Assembly: GCF_002858675.1 (NCBI RefSeq)
Contig: NZ_PJZF01000020.1
Span: 1 to 64,000, forward strand
DNA: 64,000 nucleotides
From: Chimaeribacter californicus
Lineage (GTDB): Bacteria; Pseudomonadota; Gammaproteobacteria; Enterobacterales; Enterobacteriaceae
Direction of reading: 5' to 3'
Position 1 is the first letter of the stretch. Each line of letters starts with the position of its first letter. Positions 58,001 through 64,000 of this stretch are shown here, one piece after another. The position numbers and the translations under genes were made by a program. The notes below the pieces were generated by a model. It saw only the letters and a program-made list of their open reading frames with translations, was not told where the DNA came from and did not search any database.

Positions 58001-60923
58001 GAGCGTCAGCACTGTGGGCAGCACCGGCGGCAACGTCAGCATCACCGCCGGCGGGCAGGCGCACATCAACGGTGCCGATCTGGTGGCAGGGCGCGATCTC
58101 AGCATCACCGGCGACAGCGTGACCATTACCCCCGGCCATGACAAACGCGTCAGTGACGAGAAGTTCGAGCAAAAAACCAGCGGTCTGACGCTGGCGCTCT
58201 CCGGCACCGTCGGCAGTGCGGTCAACAGCGCCGTCACCACCGCGCAGGCCGCCACCAAACAGGGCGACTCACGGCTGGCGGCACTGCAGGGCGTGCAGAG
58301 CGTGCTCTCCGGCGTGCAGGCGGAGCAGGCGTCGCGCCTGGCGCAGGCCAAAGGCGAACAGGGTACCGTGGGCGTTGCGCTCTCGCTGGGCAGCCAGTCT
58401 TCAACCTCGTCATCCCACAGTGAGCGGGATACCACCACCGGCAGCACCCTGTCGGCCGGGCGCAACCTCGCCGTGACCGCCACCGGCCGCGGCACCAGCG
58501 CGCAGAGCGGCGACATCACGCTGGTGGGCACTCAGGCCAAAGCAGGGCAGGATATTACCCTGGACGCCCAGCGTGACATCCTGCTGTCAGCGGGGCTGGA
58601 TACCCAGCTGACCACCGGCAAAAACCAGAGTAAAGGCGGCTCGGTGGGTGTCAGCATCATGACCGGCAGCGGCTTCTCGATCTCGGCCAGCGCCAACAGC
58701 GCGCACGGCAATGAGAAGGGCAACGGCACCACCTGGAATGAGACCACGCTGGATGCGGGGCAGCAGGTTACACTTAACAGCGGGCGTGACACCGCGCTTC
58801 ACGGCGCGCAGGTGAACGGCGAGCAGATCAGCGCGAACGTCGGGCGTGACCTGACCCTGAGCAGCCTGCAGGACAGCGACAACTACACCAGCACGCAGCA
58901 GAGCGCCGGCGTGGGCGGTAGCTATGGCTTCGGCAACCCTGAGAGCACCTCGGTCAGCTTCAGCTATAACCGTGACAAGCTGCGCAGCACCTATGACTCA
59001 GTGCAGCAGCAGACCGGCCTCTACGCCGGTGATAAAGGCTTCGATCTCACGGTGGGCAACCATACCCAGCTCGACGGTGCCGTGATCAGCAGCACCGCCG
59101 ACGCAGCCGCGAACCGGCTCGACACCGGCACGCTGGGCTTCAGCAACCTCGACAACCGCGCAGACTACAAAACCGAGCATCAGGGCGTCTCCTTCAGCAG
59201 CAGCGGCTCGATAGGCGGCATGTTCCTGGGCAACGCGGCGAGCACCGTGCTGGCCGGAGCAGGCGGCAGCGGCCATGCCGAAGGCGTGACGCAGGCCGCA
59301 GTCTCTGACGGCACTCTCGTTATCCGCAACCCGGGCGCGCAGCAGCAGGCAGTCAGCGACCTGAGCCGCGACGTTGAGCACGCCAACGGCAGCATCGACC
59401 CGATCTTTAACAAAGAGAAAGAGCAGCGCCGGCTACAGACCGCGCAGCTGGTAGGCGACATCGCCGCACAGGCGATGGACATCGCGACGACCGAGGGGAA
59501 AATTGCTGCTGCGAAGGCGCAAAAAGATCCGACAGCTGTCGCCGCCGCGAAAGCGGCACTGGCAGCCAAAGGCAACGCGAAGCCGACACCGGAACAGATC
59601 GCCAAACAGGTAGAAGCCACGGCGATGGCCCCTTACGGCACCGGCAGCGCCCTGCAACAGGGCATGCAGGCCGCCACGGCGGTGATCCAGGGGCTGATTG
59701 GCGGGGATGTGAAAGCCGCCATCGCCGGAGGCGCGGCCCCTTATATTGCGGAGCTGATCCACCAACAGACCACCGACCCGGTCACCAACGAGGTAAACAC
59801 CGCCGCCAACCTGATGGCGCATGCAGTCGTCAACGCCGCGCTGGCCGCCGCGCAGAATAAAAACGCGCTGGTGGCCGCCGGTGGCGCAGTGGCCGGCGAG
59901 GCAACCGGGATGATTGCCGGCAGCCTCTACAACAAAAAGCCGGGCGAACTGAGTGAGGAGGAGAAGAAAACCGTCTCCGCCCTGGCAACCCTGGCAAGCG
60001 GCCTGGCGGGCGGCCTGATAGGCGACAGAGGCGCCGATGCCCTGACCGCCGCGCAGGTTGGGAAGAATGCGGTTGAGAATAATCATTATCTAAGTGTCAT
60101 TGCACAGGGCGGTAAACTAGCGATTGAAGGCTGTACCAAAGTTGCAGCCTGCCGTAATAAGTTGATTGAAAGTGGGCTGGGAGCGCTAATCGGTGCCACT
60201 GCCGCGACGTCAGCAGTGGAGCAACTCTCTTCGGCTCAGAAAACGAACGTCATGCTTGCTTCCATGTCAGGCAATCCCGCTCTGGTGGACAACCTCTCGC
60301 CGGCAGAACGCAAAGCGTATGATGAATTACAGGGGCAGAAAGGGCTAATTACTGTCTTCCCTGTGCCGGAGAAAGACCCGACAACGGGTATTTTGGTTAA
60401 TCCGAAACAGGAGCAAAACAAAGGCATTACGCTGACTACCCCGGATAAGTCAGGGCAGCAGAGCGCTACGAATACCGGTAATACAGAGGGTATGCCGGAA
60501 ACGGCAGGGAATACGACCGTAACGCCGATAGCGGATGAACCAGATCAGGATGAGTTGGCTTACCTGGCTAATGGTCATACGCTGGGTGCTAATGGTAAAA
60601 TATCTGGCCCTAAAGTCCCTCCTAAATTGGAGCCTTTTACAAACCCGGCACAAGGCCCTGTTATACCATCAGATTGGATTAGTCGCCCAGGACGTACTGA
60701 AGGAAGTACAATTTACTTCCCTCCAGGTACTGATCCAAGTAAGCCGAATAGTACCTATATAAGAGTTATGCCTTCAGGCGCTACTCCTGTCCCAGGGCTT
60801 GAAAATGGTTACTGGATATCGGTGAAGAATGGACAGCCAATAAACCCGGCTACAGGGGGGACGGGAACTCGTGGGGAAACTCACATTCCGTTGCCAGAAA
60901 ATACGATACCACCTAAAAGGTAA
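49056..60923 (+). CDS. cdiA: CdiA contact-dependent inhibition toxin
   Basis: 3955 residues. ATG 49056 follows AAGGCAAGG; the longer upstream frame only crosses the cdiB end. Order: signal peptide (to about 34), TPS transport domain with NPNL (101-104) and NPYGI (142-146), a very long FHA-1 beta-helix of about 20-residue repeats (LTNSG.L.G) to about 1950, a variable receptor-binding/YP region (about 2030-2500), FHA-2 repeats (about 2500-3400), a pretoxin region and VENN (3673-3676, at 60072). The last about 280 residues form the CdiA-CT. Its final part (IRVMPSGATPVPG..., GETHIPLPENTIPPKR) is not a toxin family that I can name. Confidence 0.95.
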   Translation: MDNRLPQASFSQRLLTYLICALVAWQPLLPTLAAEIAPAGTHTQLDKAANGVPVINIAPPNQAGISHNQYQTYNVGPEGLILNNATGQLTQTQLGGLIQNNPNLKAGQEAHAIINEVTGANRSQLQGYTEVAGKAANVMVANPYGITCNGCGFINTPNVTLTTGKPTFDAQGNLQSLEVSKGSITVEGQGLNGSQSDALSIIARATDVNAAIHAKDLKVIAGANRVAADGSLTPITGDGAAPSVSVDTGALGGMYANRIHLVSSEKGVGVNLGNLNARQGDITLNANGKLVVNTSLASGALTAKGERVELHGDNKASGTITIGGQTGVSVQGGALVSDGNMALTSDGTLQLSHAALTAGQDIQLSGRDLTQDSASRADAARDIHLAAGGNALTQGNLNAGQTLTLTGGTLNNSGTLLAGGQVQSSMNALTNSGTLQSGQGMVLNGASVVNSGTLQSGDTLALTADTLSQNGTLSAQGAGTLTLRDALRNSGKLLSDSRLTLNAGTLEQNGTLSGAQGLAMSSDTLTGGEGSVTRSQGALTLKANRAVLNGDVSAGGDLVLQGNQLTSGKTAQVQSQGDLTIAAQQATLDGTHAAKGTLSMSAEQLHHGGKSSAAAVRITAPEMENSGTLTAPDLRVTSHALTNSGLLQGEQSLHLLATQLDNLAGGTIHTAGDLTLAIPVLNNDGLITGESALALSGDRLTNRGEINAVTLTAATLALFNEAPGLLLAKDRLTFSGDALDNAGQLAAETLAVTHGTLTNRGTLQGNSSLAVAADAVTNQGALLSGGTLTLDAGTLDNAGDLQSTDMLLTLANSLTNQSNGNLLATGHLTLHAPLLENAGQIAADTLTTQAETLTNLGRLQGTTAFTQRGTTLDNQQAGVLVSNGTLDLRQTRLTNAGLLQGGTLNLATGEWINSGNALSEQDGQVTVEHRLENSGKILGQQGITLQAEQIDNRGWLMAKVAALQGDLINSGLIQGSDSVQVQGGALGNSGQLLSGDALTIDGDTLANQGALQGRTVKVQARNWQNSGSALAENAFSAVLTGDLTNSGSLLGQQDVDLSAAGINNSGTLAASQLSLDAPSLINSGLLQGNRSLSLTTAQLSNTAQGQLLSGGGLSLSPDRLENAGLVQANEGFTFNGQSLINQGRIAANSLTLAAADTLDNQSGGQLVAQEGAALQAATLNNSGTVAARTLTLTGSTLRNNGTAQGEQRLDLTASTLENYGQLLSGGDLTLQGGSAQNSGTLQGQQLIYTLSQLDNSGSLNGVNGLNGSVTGDLINHGQLWSGGDGWLSGGRLLNSGTVAARTLTLHANELTNDGLWQGSDGLAVTGDSITLGQPGRALSGGDLTLTAGQLITHGTLQGQDADVTADAWQHDGSLLATSALTAAVTGTLQNGGQLLSKAGAQVTARTLSNQGSLLSEGDLTLDGTTLNNSGAVQGNTLTIHPTQVTNQGTLTGLHALTIGTPPPAFARMLRVMAVASAAPSLLNSGALLTQGALTINGGNGRITNSGSLQGQSITLQAGDLIQNGTIQSADALALVLANTLAAGANSKISANGQAALQALTLSNQGQWIAKNLSLKGGSLDNNGAISGVEGLAVNLTGNLTQQQDNTLLSGGALTLNAASVNNQGRMQGNSLSLTGGALTNSGRLQGDNGMTLTLSGDLTNTAAGSLLSGQDLSFTTPNLINQGLIQGSGTSTLTATQTARNEGRLLGGGQLTLNTPQLTNSGWLQAAQLNVNAASTGNTGTLLAEQQGTLTGRALTNQGRVQGANLTVNYQQLTNSGTLLGGSQLNITADQASQQGSGRLFSGGNLVLNSTGLDSTGQLVALGNLTLTLANAFTAQGTVAAGNTLTASSNGDLVNQGVMQGQALNLSAGGALVNNGQLTTGSGTSNLSGGRIDLNGAGSLQGGGDVTLASRSDINVAGFTGTLGSLTLSAPGSILNSALIYAGNNLWLLANSIQNQRGDMLAGNSLWMQRDSAGNANSEVINTSGTIETQNGDITVKTGHLLNQRDGFSASEQVISTDKPAWAGDAVVAIPLSWFAPGEYASHTREGQCIHGHGDDICSTVTYYAPTEKAAVQKVAVQSSAITVNPGGNQARIAAGRNVTGQAGTLENMASALLAGGDMALSGDTLSNRSWTEGTTTEYLTYRYTGGSSSSSMSYKLDGAPTYETDGSGNVYRAVIQAGGNLSASFSNNISNTETNANAGGVDHTLTAPALSRLATPGIAAAQQKQALANSAQVAVGSLQWQDQLQAALQQINGGSALDNTTASVTALKNYTTQPQAGAGLGQAAVLNSTQVNGTGLSATQGSALHTYQGKAVDTSAYPLPSGQNGYFVASADPQSPYLITLNPKLNGLGQLDASLFGDLYTLLGKQPGQAPQETRSQYTDETQFIGSAYLLDRLSLKPEYDYRFLGDAAFDTRYVSNTVLNQTGNRYLNGLGSDLEQMRYLMDNAAAAQQSLGLQFGVSLTAAQVAALDTSIIWWEATTVNGQTVMVPKVYLSPKDVTVNNGSVIAGNNVTLKAGTITNSGSSLLAQSGMALDSQNSISNLNDGLMSAGSSLQLSALGDINNVGATIRGTTVALESVGGSINNLTTADTQTFNATSKGGAAMSFTQTAPGSTGSITALDTLSLQAGKNITVTGAALSSGGDMLMNAWGDIAVTANQLTNGSSQSGFKNGWQNAANTGTRTVSNQADSVSAGGNLTMQAGHDLTVTAGAVNAGGNAALAAGNDLTLNSAATSQQDSKGKRESHTTGVDRTTVSSGGDLTLTAGRDLTSHAAGLAAEGDAALNAGRDLTLQAEATTSGNRYKSGSNSEINETVRQQATEIASGGSTTLAAGRDVNSAATQVTAQQDVSVTAGRDVTLTTATDSDYHYKEETKTKKGFLSKKTTHTIEEESATTEQGTLLSGNHVTVSAGNNLLVQGSQVVGDSNVTLNAGNQVDILAATNTDSAWHFSETKKSGLMGTGGIGFSIGSSKTVHDLKEKGTTQSQSVSTVGSTGGNVSITAGGQAHINGADLVAGRDLSITGDSVTITPGHDKRVSDEKFEQKTSGLTLALSGTVGSAVNSAVTTAQAATKQGDSRLAALQGVQSVLSGVQAEQASRLAQAKGEQGTVGVALSLGSQSSTSSSHSERDTTTGSTLSAGRNLAVTATGRGTSAQSGDITLVGTQAKAGQDITLDAQRDILLSAGLDTQLTTGKNQSKGGSVGVSIMTGSGFSISASANSAHGNEKGNGTTWNETTLDAGQQVTLNSGRDTALHGAQVNGEQISANVGRDLTLSSLQDSDNYTSTQQSAGVGGSYGFGNPESTSVSFSYNRDKLRSTYDSVQQQTGLYAGDKGFDLTVGNHTQLDGAVISSTADAAANRLDTGTLGFSNLDNRADYKTEHQGVSFSSSGSIGGMFLGNAASTVLAGAGGSGHAEGVTQAAVSDGTLVIRNPGAQQQAVSDLSRDVEHANGSIDPIFNKEKEQRRLQTAQLVGDIAAQAMDIATTEGKIAAAKAQKDPTAVAAAKAALAAKGNAKPTPEQIAKQVEATAMAPYGTGSALQQGMQAATAVIQGLIGGDVKAAIAGGAAPYIAELIHQQTTDPVTNEVNTAANLMAHAVVNAALAAAQNKNALVAAGGAVAGEATGMIAGSLYNKKPGELSEEEKKTVSALATLASGLAGGLIGDRGADALTAAQVGKNAVENNHYLSVIAQGGKLAIEGCTKVAACRNKLIESGLGALIGATAATSAVEQLSSAQKTNVMLASMSGNPALVDNLSPAERKAYDELQGQKGLITVFPVPEKDPTTGILVNPKQEQNKGITLTTPDKSGQQSATNTGNTEGMPETAGNTTVTPIADEPDQDELAYLANGHTLGANGKISGPKVPPKLEPFTNPAQGPVIPSDWISRPGRTEGSTIYFPPGTDPSKPNSTYIRVMPSGATPVPGLENGYWISVKNGQPINPATGGTGTRGETHIPLPENTIPPKR
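60060..60082 (+). repeat. VENN-region homology block, cdiA copy
   Basis: A 23-nt stretch encoding GKNAVEN is identical to 62850-62872 in the orphan module. It is where the variable toxin begins. Confidence 0.9.
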
Positions 60924-60932
60924 TGATAATAA

Positions 60933-61289
60933 ATGATTACAAAAAGCGAACTTAATGAATTTAATCAAGCTATTTTTACCGGCATCACTGTTGGTATCGG
61001 GTCACTCGTTTTCTTGTTCTCAACAGGAGCCTCAATATTGGTGCAATGTTCCTTCCAATGTGGCAATACAGATGAGTTTTTGATTGGACATGGAGAGGAT
61101 CTGATGACAAGCAATCTGCTATTCTCTTTTTTAAATCAATGTGTTAAGCAAGTTGAAGTGTTGGAGGGAGATATATTTAAACTGGTTTTTTGCAATGGAA
61201 ATGAAATAGATATTATTCCTGATGCAAATGGATTTGAATCTTATGTGGTTACTACTAGTCAGGGGATTTACCCTGTTATAAGCTACTAA
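60933..61289 (+). CDS. cdiI: Candidate CdiI immunity protein
   Basis: 118 residues, starting 9 nt after cdiA, where the immunity gene is always found. Composition shifts to AT-rich here. SILVQCSFQCGNTDEFLIGHGED, then LKL-like strand FKLVFCNGNEIDIIP and DGFESYVV look like a small beta-rich immunity fold, but I cannot name the family with certainty. No signal peptide, so it should be cytoplasmic and neutralise the CT of the adjacent CdiA by direct binding. Confidence 0.75.
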   Translation: MITKSELNEFNQAIFTGITVGIGSLVFLFSTGASILVQCSFQCGNTDEFLIGHGEDLMTSNLLFSFLNQCVKQVEVLEGDIFKLVFCNGNEIDIIPDANGFESYVVTTSQGIYPVISY

Positions 61290-61439
61290 CCTGATTTAGG
61301 TTTTAAGGTCGGCATTCCATTTGAAATAAAAATTCAAGTTGGCTTACGAAATTCTCAGCTAATTGAGCAGCTTAAAAACGATATCATGAGTGGTGACTTT
61401 AAATTTATCACACCTAAAGGCCAGCATTGCTGGACGTAA
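61290..61439 (+). pseudogene. Displaced CdiA-CT tail
   Basis: A 49-codon frame directly after the cdiI stop, with no start, reading PDLGFKVGIPFEIKIQVGLR ... NSQLIEQLKNDIMSG and ending HCWT-stop. It is followed 4 nt later by another immunity-like gene. Toxin tail plus immunity is the hallmark of displaced CdiA-CT/CdiI cassettes. The toxin family is not identified. Confidence 0.7.
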
Positions 61440-61443
61440 AATT

Positions 61444-61800
61444 ATGATAACATTGTTATCTGAAATAAACTTAAGTGAATATGATCAATGGCAGATTAAT
61501 TTGATGAAAGAAATGTTGATTTCTTTTGACATAGGAGAGATTTCACTTAAGAAATTAATTGATAACTTAGAAGGTTTATTTTTTTGTTTACAATCAGTAG
61601 ATGAGGAATGGAGAGATGAATTTCATGAGTATTGGTTTGTTTTAGAGAAAATATATGCAGTTTCATTGTTTAGAAATGAAAGTGTTTTGTGTGATGATTC
61701 AGATTTATGTGATTCATTAAGGCATTTGAACGAGCTGTTAACAAAATATTGGAATTCTCACCCTAAACTCCGGGGTTGTAGGATCATACAAAGATCTTAA
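61444..61800 (+). CDS. Orphan immunity-like protein
   Basis: 118 residues from the ATG at 61444 (MITLLSEINLSEYDQWQ), chosen because it follows the toxin-tail stop by 4 nt as immunity genes do; a longer frame from 61390 would only cover that tail. Acidic, helical, no membrane segment. LMKEMLISFDIGEISLKKLIDNLEGL and VDEEWRDEFHEYW look like a colicin/CDI immunity family, family name uncertain. AT-rich. Confidence 0.65.
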   Translation: MITLLSEINLSEYDQWQINLMKEMLISFDIGEISLKKLIDNLEGLFFCLQSVDEEWRDEFHEYWFVLEKIYAVSLFRNESVLCDDSDLCDSLRHLNELLTKYWNSHPKLRGCRIIQRS

Positions 61801-61921
61801 AAGAAATGGTAAGTAATAGTGATAGCATGTTTATATGAAAAAAATTAGCTTCCTGTCGGTTTTAATACCCAGGTACTTATATTTAAATAATGTCTTTAGA
61901 TGTTATCCCTAATATTGGGCC

Positions 61922-62209
61922 ATGGTTTTTATCTGTGAATTTAAAGAATCATCTTCATTTTTGATGATTGAGGTAAAGCGGCAATACCCATCAAGAATCT
62001 TGGTTCCATTTGCTAAGGTAAATTGCTCGGATAATATCGTTTGCTTTAATGGTGACGATACATCAGGAGATCCAAGGGTATACTATATTCATACCTTTGC
62101 CTCACCCGGTTGGGAAGACAGAGGATATGCTGATAATTTTACCGAATGGCTGAAAATGGCTCGCCTTGAATCAGCCCGCTATAAAGCAGAACAGGCTGAT
62201 GATGAATAG
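61922..62209 (+). pseudogene. SMI1/KNR4 (SUKH)-like immunity, 5' part probably lost
   Basis: 95 residues. NIVCFNGDDTSGDPRVYYIH, then ASPGWEDRGYADNFTEWLKMA, match the C-terminal half of SUKH immunity proteins found in CDI loci, where full-length members are longer. A stop stands directly before the ATG in frame, and 61801-61921 is non-coding, so the N-terminal part was probably lost or frameshifted. Ends 3 nt before the convergent kptA fragment. Confidence 0.6.
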
Positions 62210-62212
62210 CAG

Positions 62213-62530
62213 TTATTCTTGAATAAACTGGTAAGGAACGACATCAGTTAACCAGACGCCATTATCAGCCTGAAAGAATTTAAAGCCTTGTTCATACATG
62301 TTCTGGGCTTTAATTTTTAGCACCGCTGGTTTCCCATAACGCAAGCCGACCTGAAAAGCTGTCTCTTTGTCAGAGGATAAATGAACATGCTGGCGTTTTT
62401 GGGGAGTTAATCCTTGTTCCCGGATTGACGATAAAAATCGCGTAGCGGTTCCATGGTATAAAATATCAGGAGGCATTGACTCTTTATATATAATATTAAC
62501 CTGCTGTGTTGAATGCCCTTGGGCTGCCCA
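62213..62530 (-). pseudogene. kptA: kptA (tpt1) fragment, RNA 2'-phosphotransferase C-terminal half
   Basis: From [11 protein letters not shown] at about 62526 to the stop at 62213 the minus strand reads as the C-terminal half of Kpt[19 protein letters not shown], then [10 protein letters not shown] and QADNGVWLTDVVP. The N-terminal half with the catalytic Arg-His pair is missing. Upstream of GHS the frame runs into the antisense of the orphan CdiA-CT module, which marks a recombination junction near 62530. Confidence 0.82.
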
Positions 62531-63491
62531 ATTAATTAAGCAACAGACGACCGACGCTGCGGGAAATGTTGATGTCGCCGCGAATGCCATGGCGCACGCA
62601 GTGTGGGGCGCGGTCTCTGCACAGATGTCCGGCGGCAATGCGGCCGCAGGCGCAGCGGGTGCCTTTAGCGGTGAACTGGCCACGCGCTACATTGCAGAGA
62701 AGTACTGGGGAGCGGATACACCGGAAAAAATCGCGGCACTTAAGGAAGATGACCGCGAACAGCTGAGCCTGCTGGGCACGCTTGCCGCCGGGCTGGCAGG
62801 CGGCATGACGGGCAACAGTTCTGCCGCGGCCACGACGGGGGCGATTGCCGGGAAGAATGCGGTTGAGAATAACTCGCTGAGTAGCCTTGGAGACATATTT
62901 GGTAGCCAAGGTGCGAAATATTTTGAAGGGGCGGGGTCGTTAGAAAGGGAGCTTTCAACCGATAACACGCTGACTGCGCAAGAAAAACAAGCTATTCGGG
63001 ATCATTATTTGAAAGGAGATTTGCCAGAAGATGTAGTTAAAGCGATTCTGGAAAATACCCCTGCATCAGATACCGTGATGGCGTTGCTTCAGGCAGAATC
63101 TACTAAAGGCTATGCTCTGGCGTTATTGAGTTCTTTACCCGCAGAACGAGCAATTGCTGTTTTGGGTAAGACTGCGAATACATTAATAAAGTCTTCAGTT
63201 GTCGATAAAATCCTTGATGCTCAACGTGTTGGTAGTGGCCTTAAGCCAGATCCTGGCCATCGTGGGGCTAGCTATTTAAGCCGAGAGCAATTAATGGCTG
63301 GTGAGGTATTCACCATTACTGGTGGGGATGGTGTGAAGCGTTCACTATTGCAGACTAAAGGAGCCTTTAATGGCAAGGATGGAGTTTTTGAGTATATTTA
63401 TGATAAGACAGGAAATGTAACGCACCAACGCTTTATTGAAGGTGTTGGCATAACAGGAAAACCAAACCAAAAAGCACCGAAGGTGAAATAA
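62531..63491 (+). pseudogene. Orphan CdiA-CT module with pretoxin and VENN motif
   Basis: An open frame without start of its own. It begins in the CdiA pretoxin region ([20 protein letters not shown], cf. the main CdiA at 59755), continues through [20 protein letters not shown] to GKNAVENN (VENN at 62862-62873), and then about 205 residues of a CT unrelated to that of the main CdiA, ending [15 protein letters not shown]...KVK. The toxin ([22 protein letters not shown]) is not identified. ATG 62589 gives a 300-residue frame, but expression is doubtful. Two nt later comes its immunity gene. Confidence 0.82.
62850..62872 (+). repeat. VENN-region homology block, orphan copy
   Basis: Identical over 23 nt to 60060-60082 in cdiA. 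Same frame, so a crossover here would put the orphan CT onto the full-length CdiA. Confidence 0.9.
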
Positions 63492-63492
63492 T

Positions 63493-64000
63493 ATGGATAT
63501 GCTTTCAATATCATATGAATTTATTTGTGGTCACATTAAGTTGTCATGGTTTGATATTAAATGGGGCTATGAAAAGAAATTAATCGGATGGCATTCTATT
63601 GTAAAGCATGCAGAATATTTGGTGTCATTAGGTGAGGCGTCACACCTAGAACTTGAGTTGTCTTTTAAGAGTAAAATGGATACTCATGAGATAAAATTTA
63701 TTTTAGATGATTTATCAATGCATTGCACCGATTCTGATGAGTCTGTAACCCAAGAGAAATGGCTTTTTATTATACTGCTGTGGTTGTTTATTAATCGTAA
63801 TAACTACTCAAAACCATTAAAAATGGTTGAGACTATTTACGAGGATTTTGATTACCCTGAGGCGATTGAAAGCTTTGTTTCATATATGCCTGTCAGTGAT
63901 GGCTATGATCCTAGTGTTCATAGCCATAGAGAAAATACTGAGCGATTATTTAGAAACTGGCAAACTTATTTAGATCAAGAATCGATTAAATTTAAGCAAT
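63493..64000 (+). CDS. DUF2247-type immunity protein, runs off window
   Basis: At least 169 residues, open at the right edge. ATG 63493 lies 1 nt after the orphan toxin stop. LSISYEFICGHIKLSWFDIKWGY, KLIGWHSIVKHA, EKWLFIILLWLF and YPEAIESFVSYMPVSDGYDP are the landmarks that I associate with DUF2247, a family repeatedly found as toxin immunity. Probably the partner of the orphan CdiA-CT. Confidence 0.75.
   Translation, partial: MDMLSISYEFICGHIKLSWFDIKWGYEKKLIGWHSIVKHAEYLVSLGEASHLELELSFKSKMDTHEIKFILDDLSMHCTDSDESVTQEKWLFIILLWLFINRNNYSKPLKMVETIYEDFDYPEAIESFVSYMPVSDGYDPSVHSHRENTERLFRNWQTYLDQESIKFKQ

Noticed and set aside
62532..62683. 156-codon minus-strand frame extending kptA upstream
   Set aside because: The part beyond the QGHS motif is antisense of the orphan CdiA pretoxin region, not KptA sequence.

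Overview
The window is a chromosomal segment from a GC-rich member of the Enterobacterales, best compatible with a Serratia-like (Yersiniaceae) genome; genus is an inference. The evidence is the backbone order fadE / gmhA-yafJ / dpaA (yafK) / dinB / pepD / gpt-frsA-crl-proB-proA-tRNA-Thr(CGT) / yaiL, whose products align closely with the E. coli proteins, with phoE missing between crl and proB.

Layout. 1-10.9 kb: a purine/ureide nitrogen-scavenging cluster. It holds a GGT-like amidohydrolase (cut by the window edge), a MurR/RpiR regulator, an amino-acid-type ABC importer, a ureidoglycine-type aminotransferase, allantoate amidohydrolase, then uraD, uraH, a cofactor-free uricase and an NCS2 permease. 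Two sigma-54 (-24/-12) promoters stand before the two operons, which fits nitrogen-limited expression. 10.9-12.1 kb: a CTP-synthase-like glutaminase-domain protein with degenerate catalytic residues. 12.2-17.65 kb: an AT-rich block on the minus strand, made of a PAAR-DUF3289 protein (probable type VI secretion effector) followed by nine tandem DUF943 paralogues, the last one decayed; the most likely reading is an expanded immunity array. 17.7-34.2 kb: conserved housekeeping genes (omega-amidase and aminotransferase pair, yehS, fadE, gmhA, yafJ, dpaA, a GDPD phosphodiesterase, dinB with a LexA box, pepD, gpt, frsA, crl, proBA).

34.4-45.5 kb: tRNA-Thr(CGT), a well-known integration site, followed by a patchwork of accessory genes and relics: qorB/qorR-like pair, a P4-satellite-like remnant, an isochorismatase-family hydrolase, a LysR regulator, a broken yajD, and an RNA-repair locus in which rtcR, its sigma-54 promoter, an RlaP-type nucleotidyltransferase and a large alpha-helical protein are intact while rtcB has lost its middle about 300 residues in frame. 

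47.3-64 kb: a contact-dependent inhibition locus, cdiB-cdiA (3955 residues)-cdiI, followed by displaced toxin/immunity cassettes: a toxin-tail relic, an orphan immunity gene, a SUKH-like fragment, a truncated kptA on the other strand, and a second CdiA-CT module with its own VENN motif and a DUF2247-type immunity gene that runs off the window. No rRNA, CRISPR array, complete prophage, integrase or transposase was recognised.
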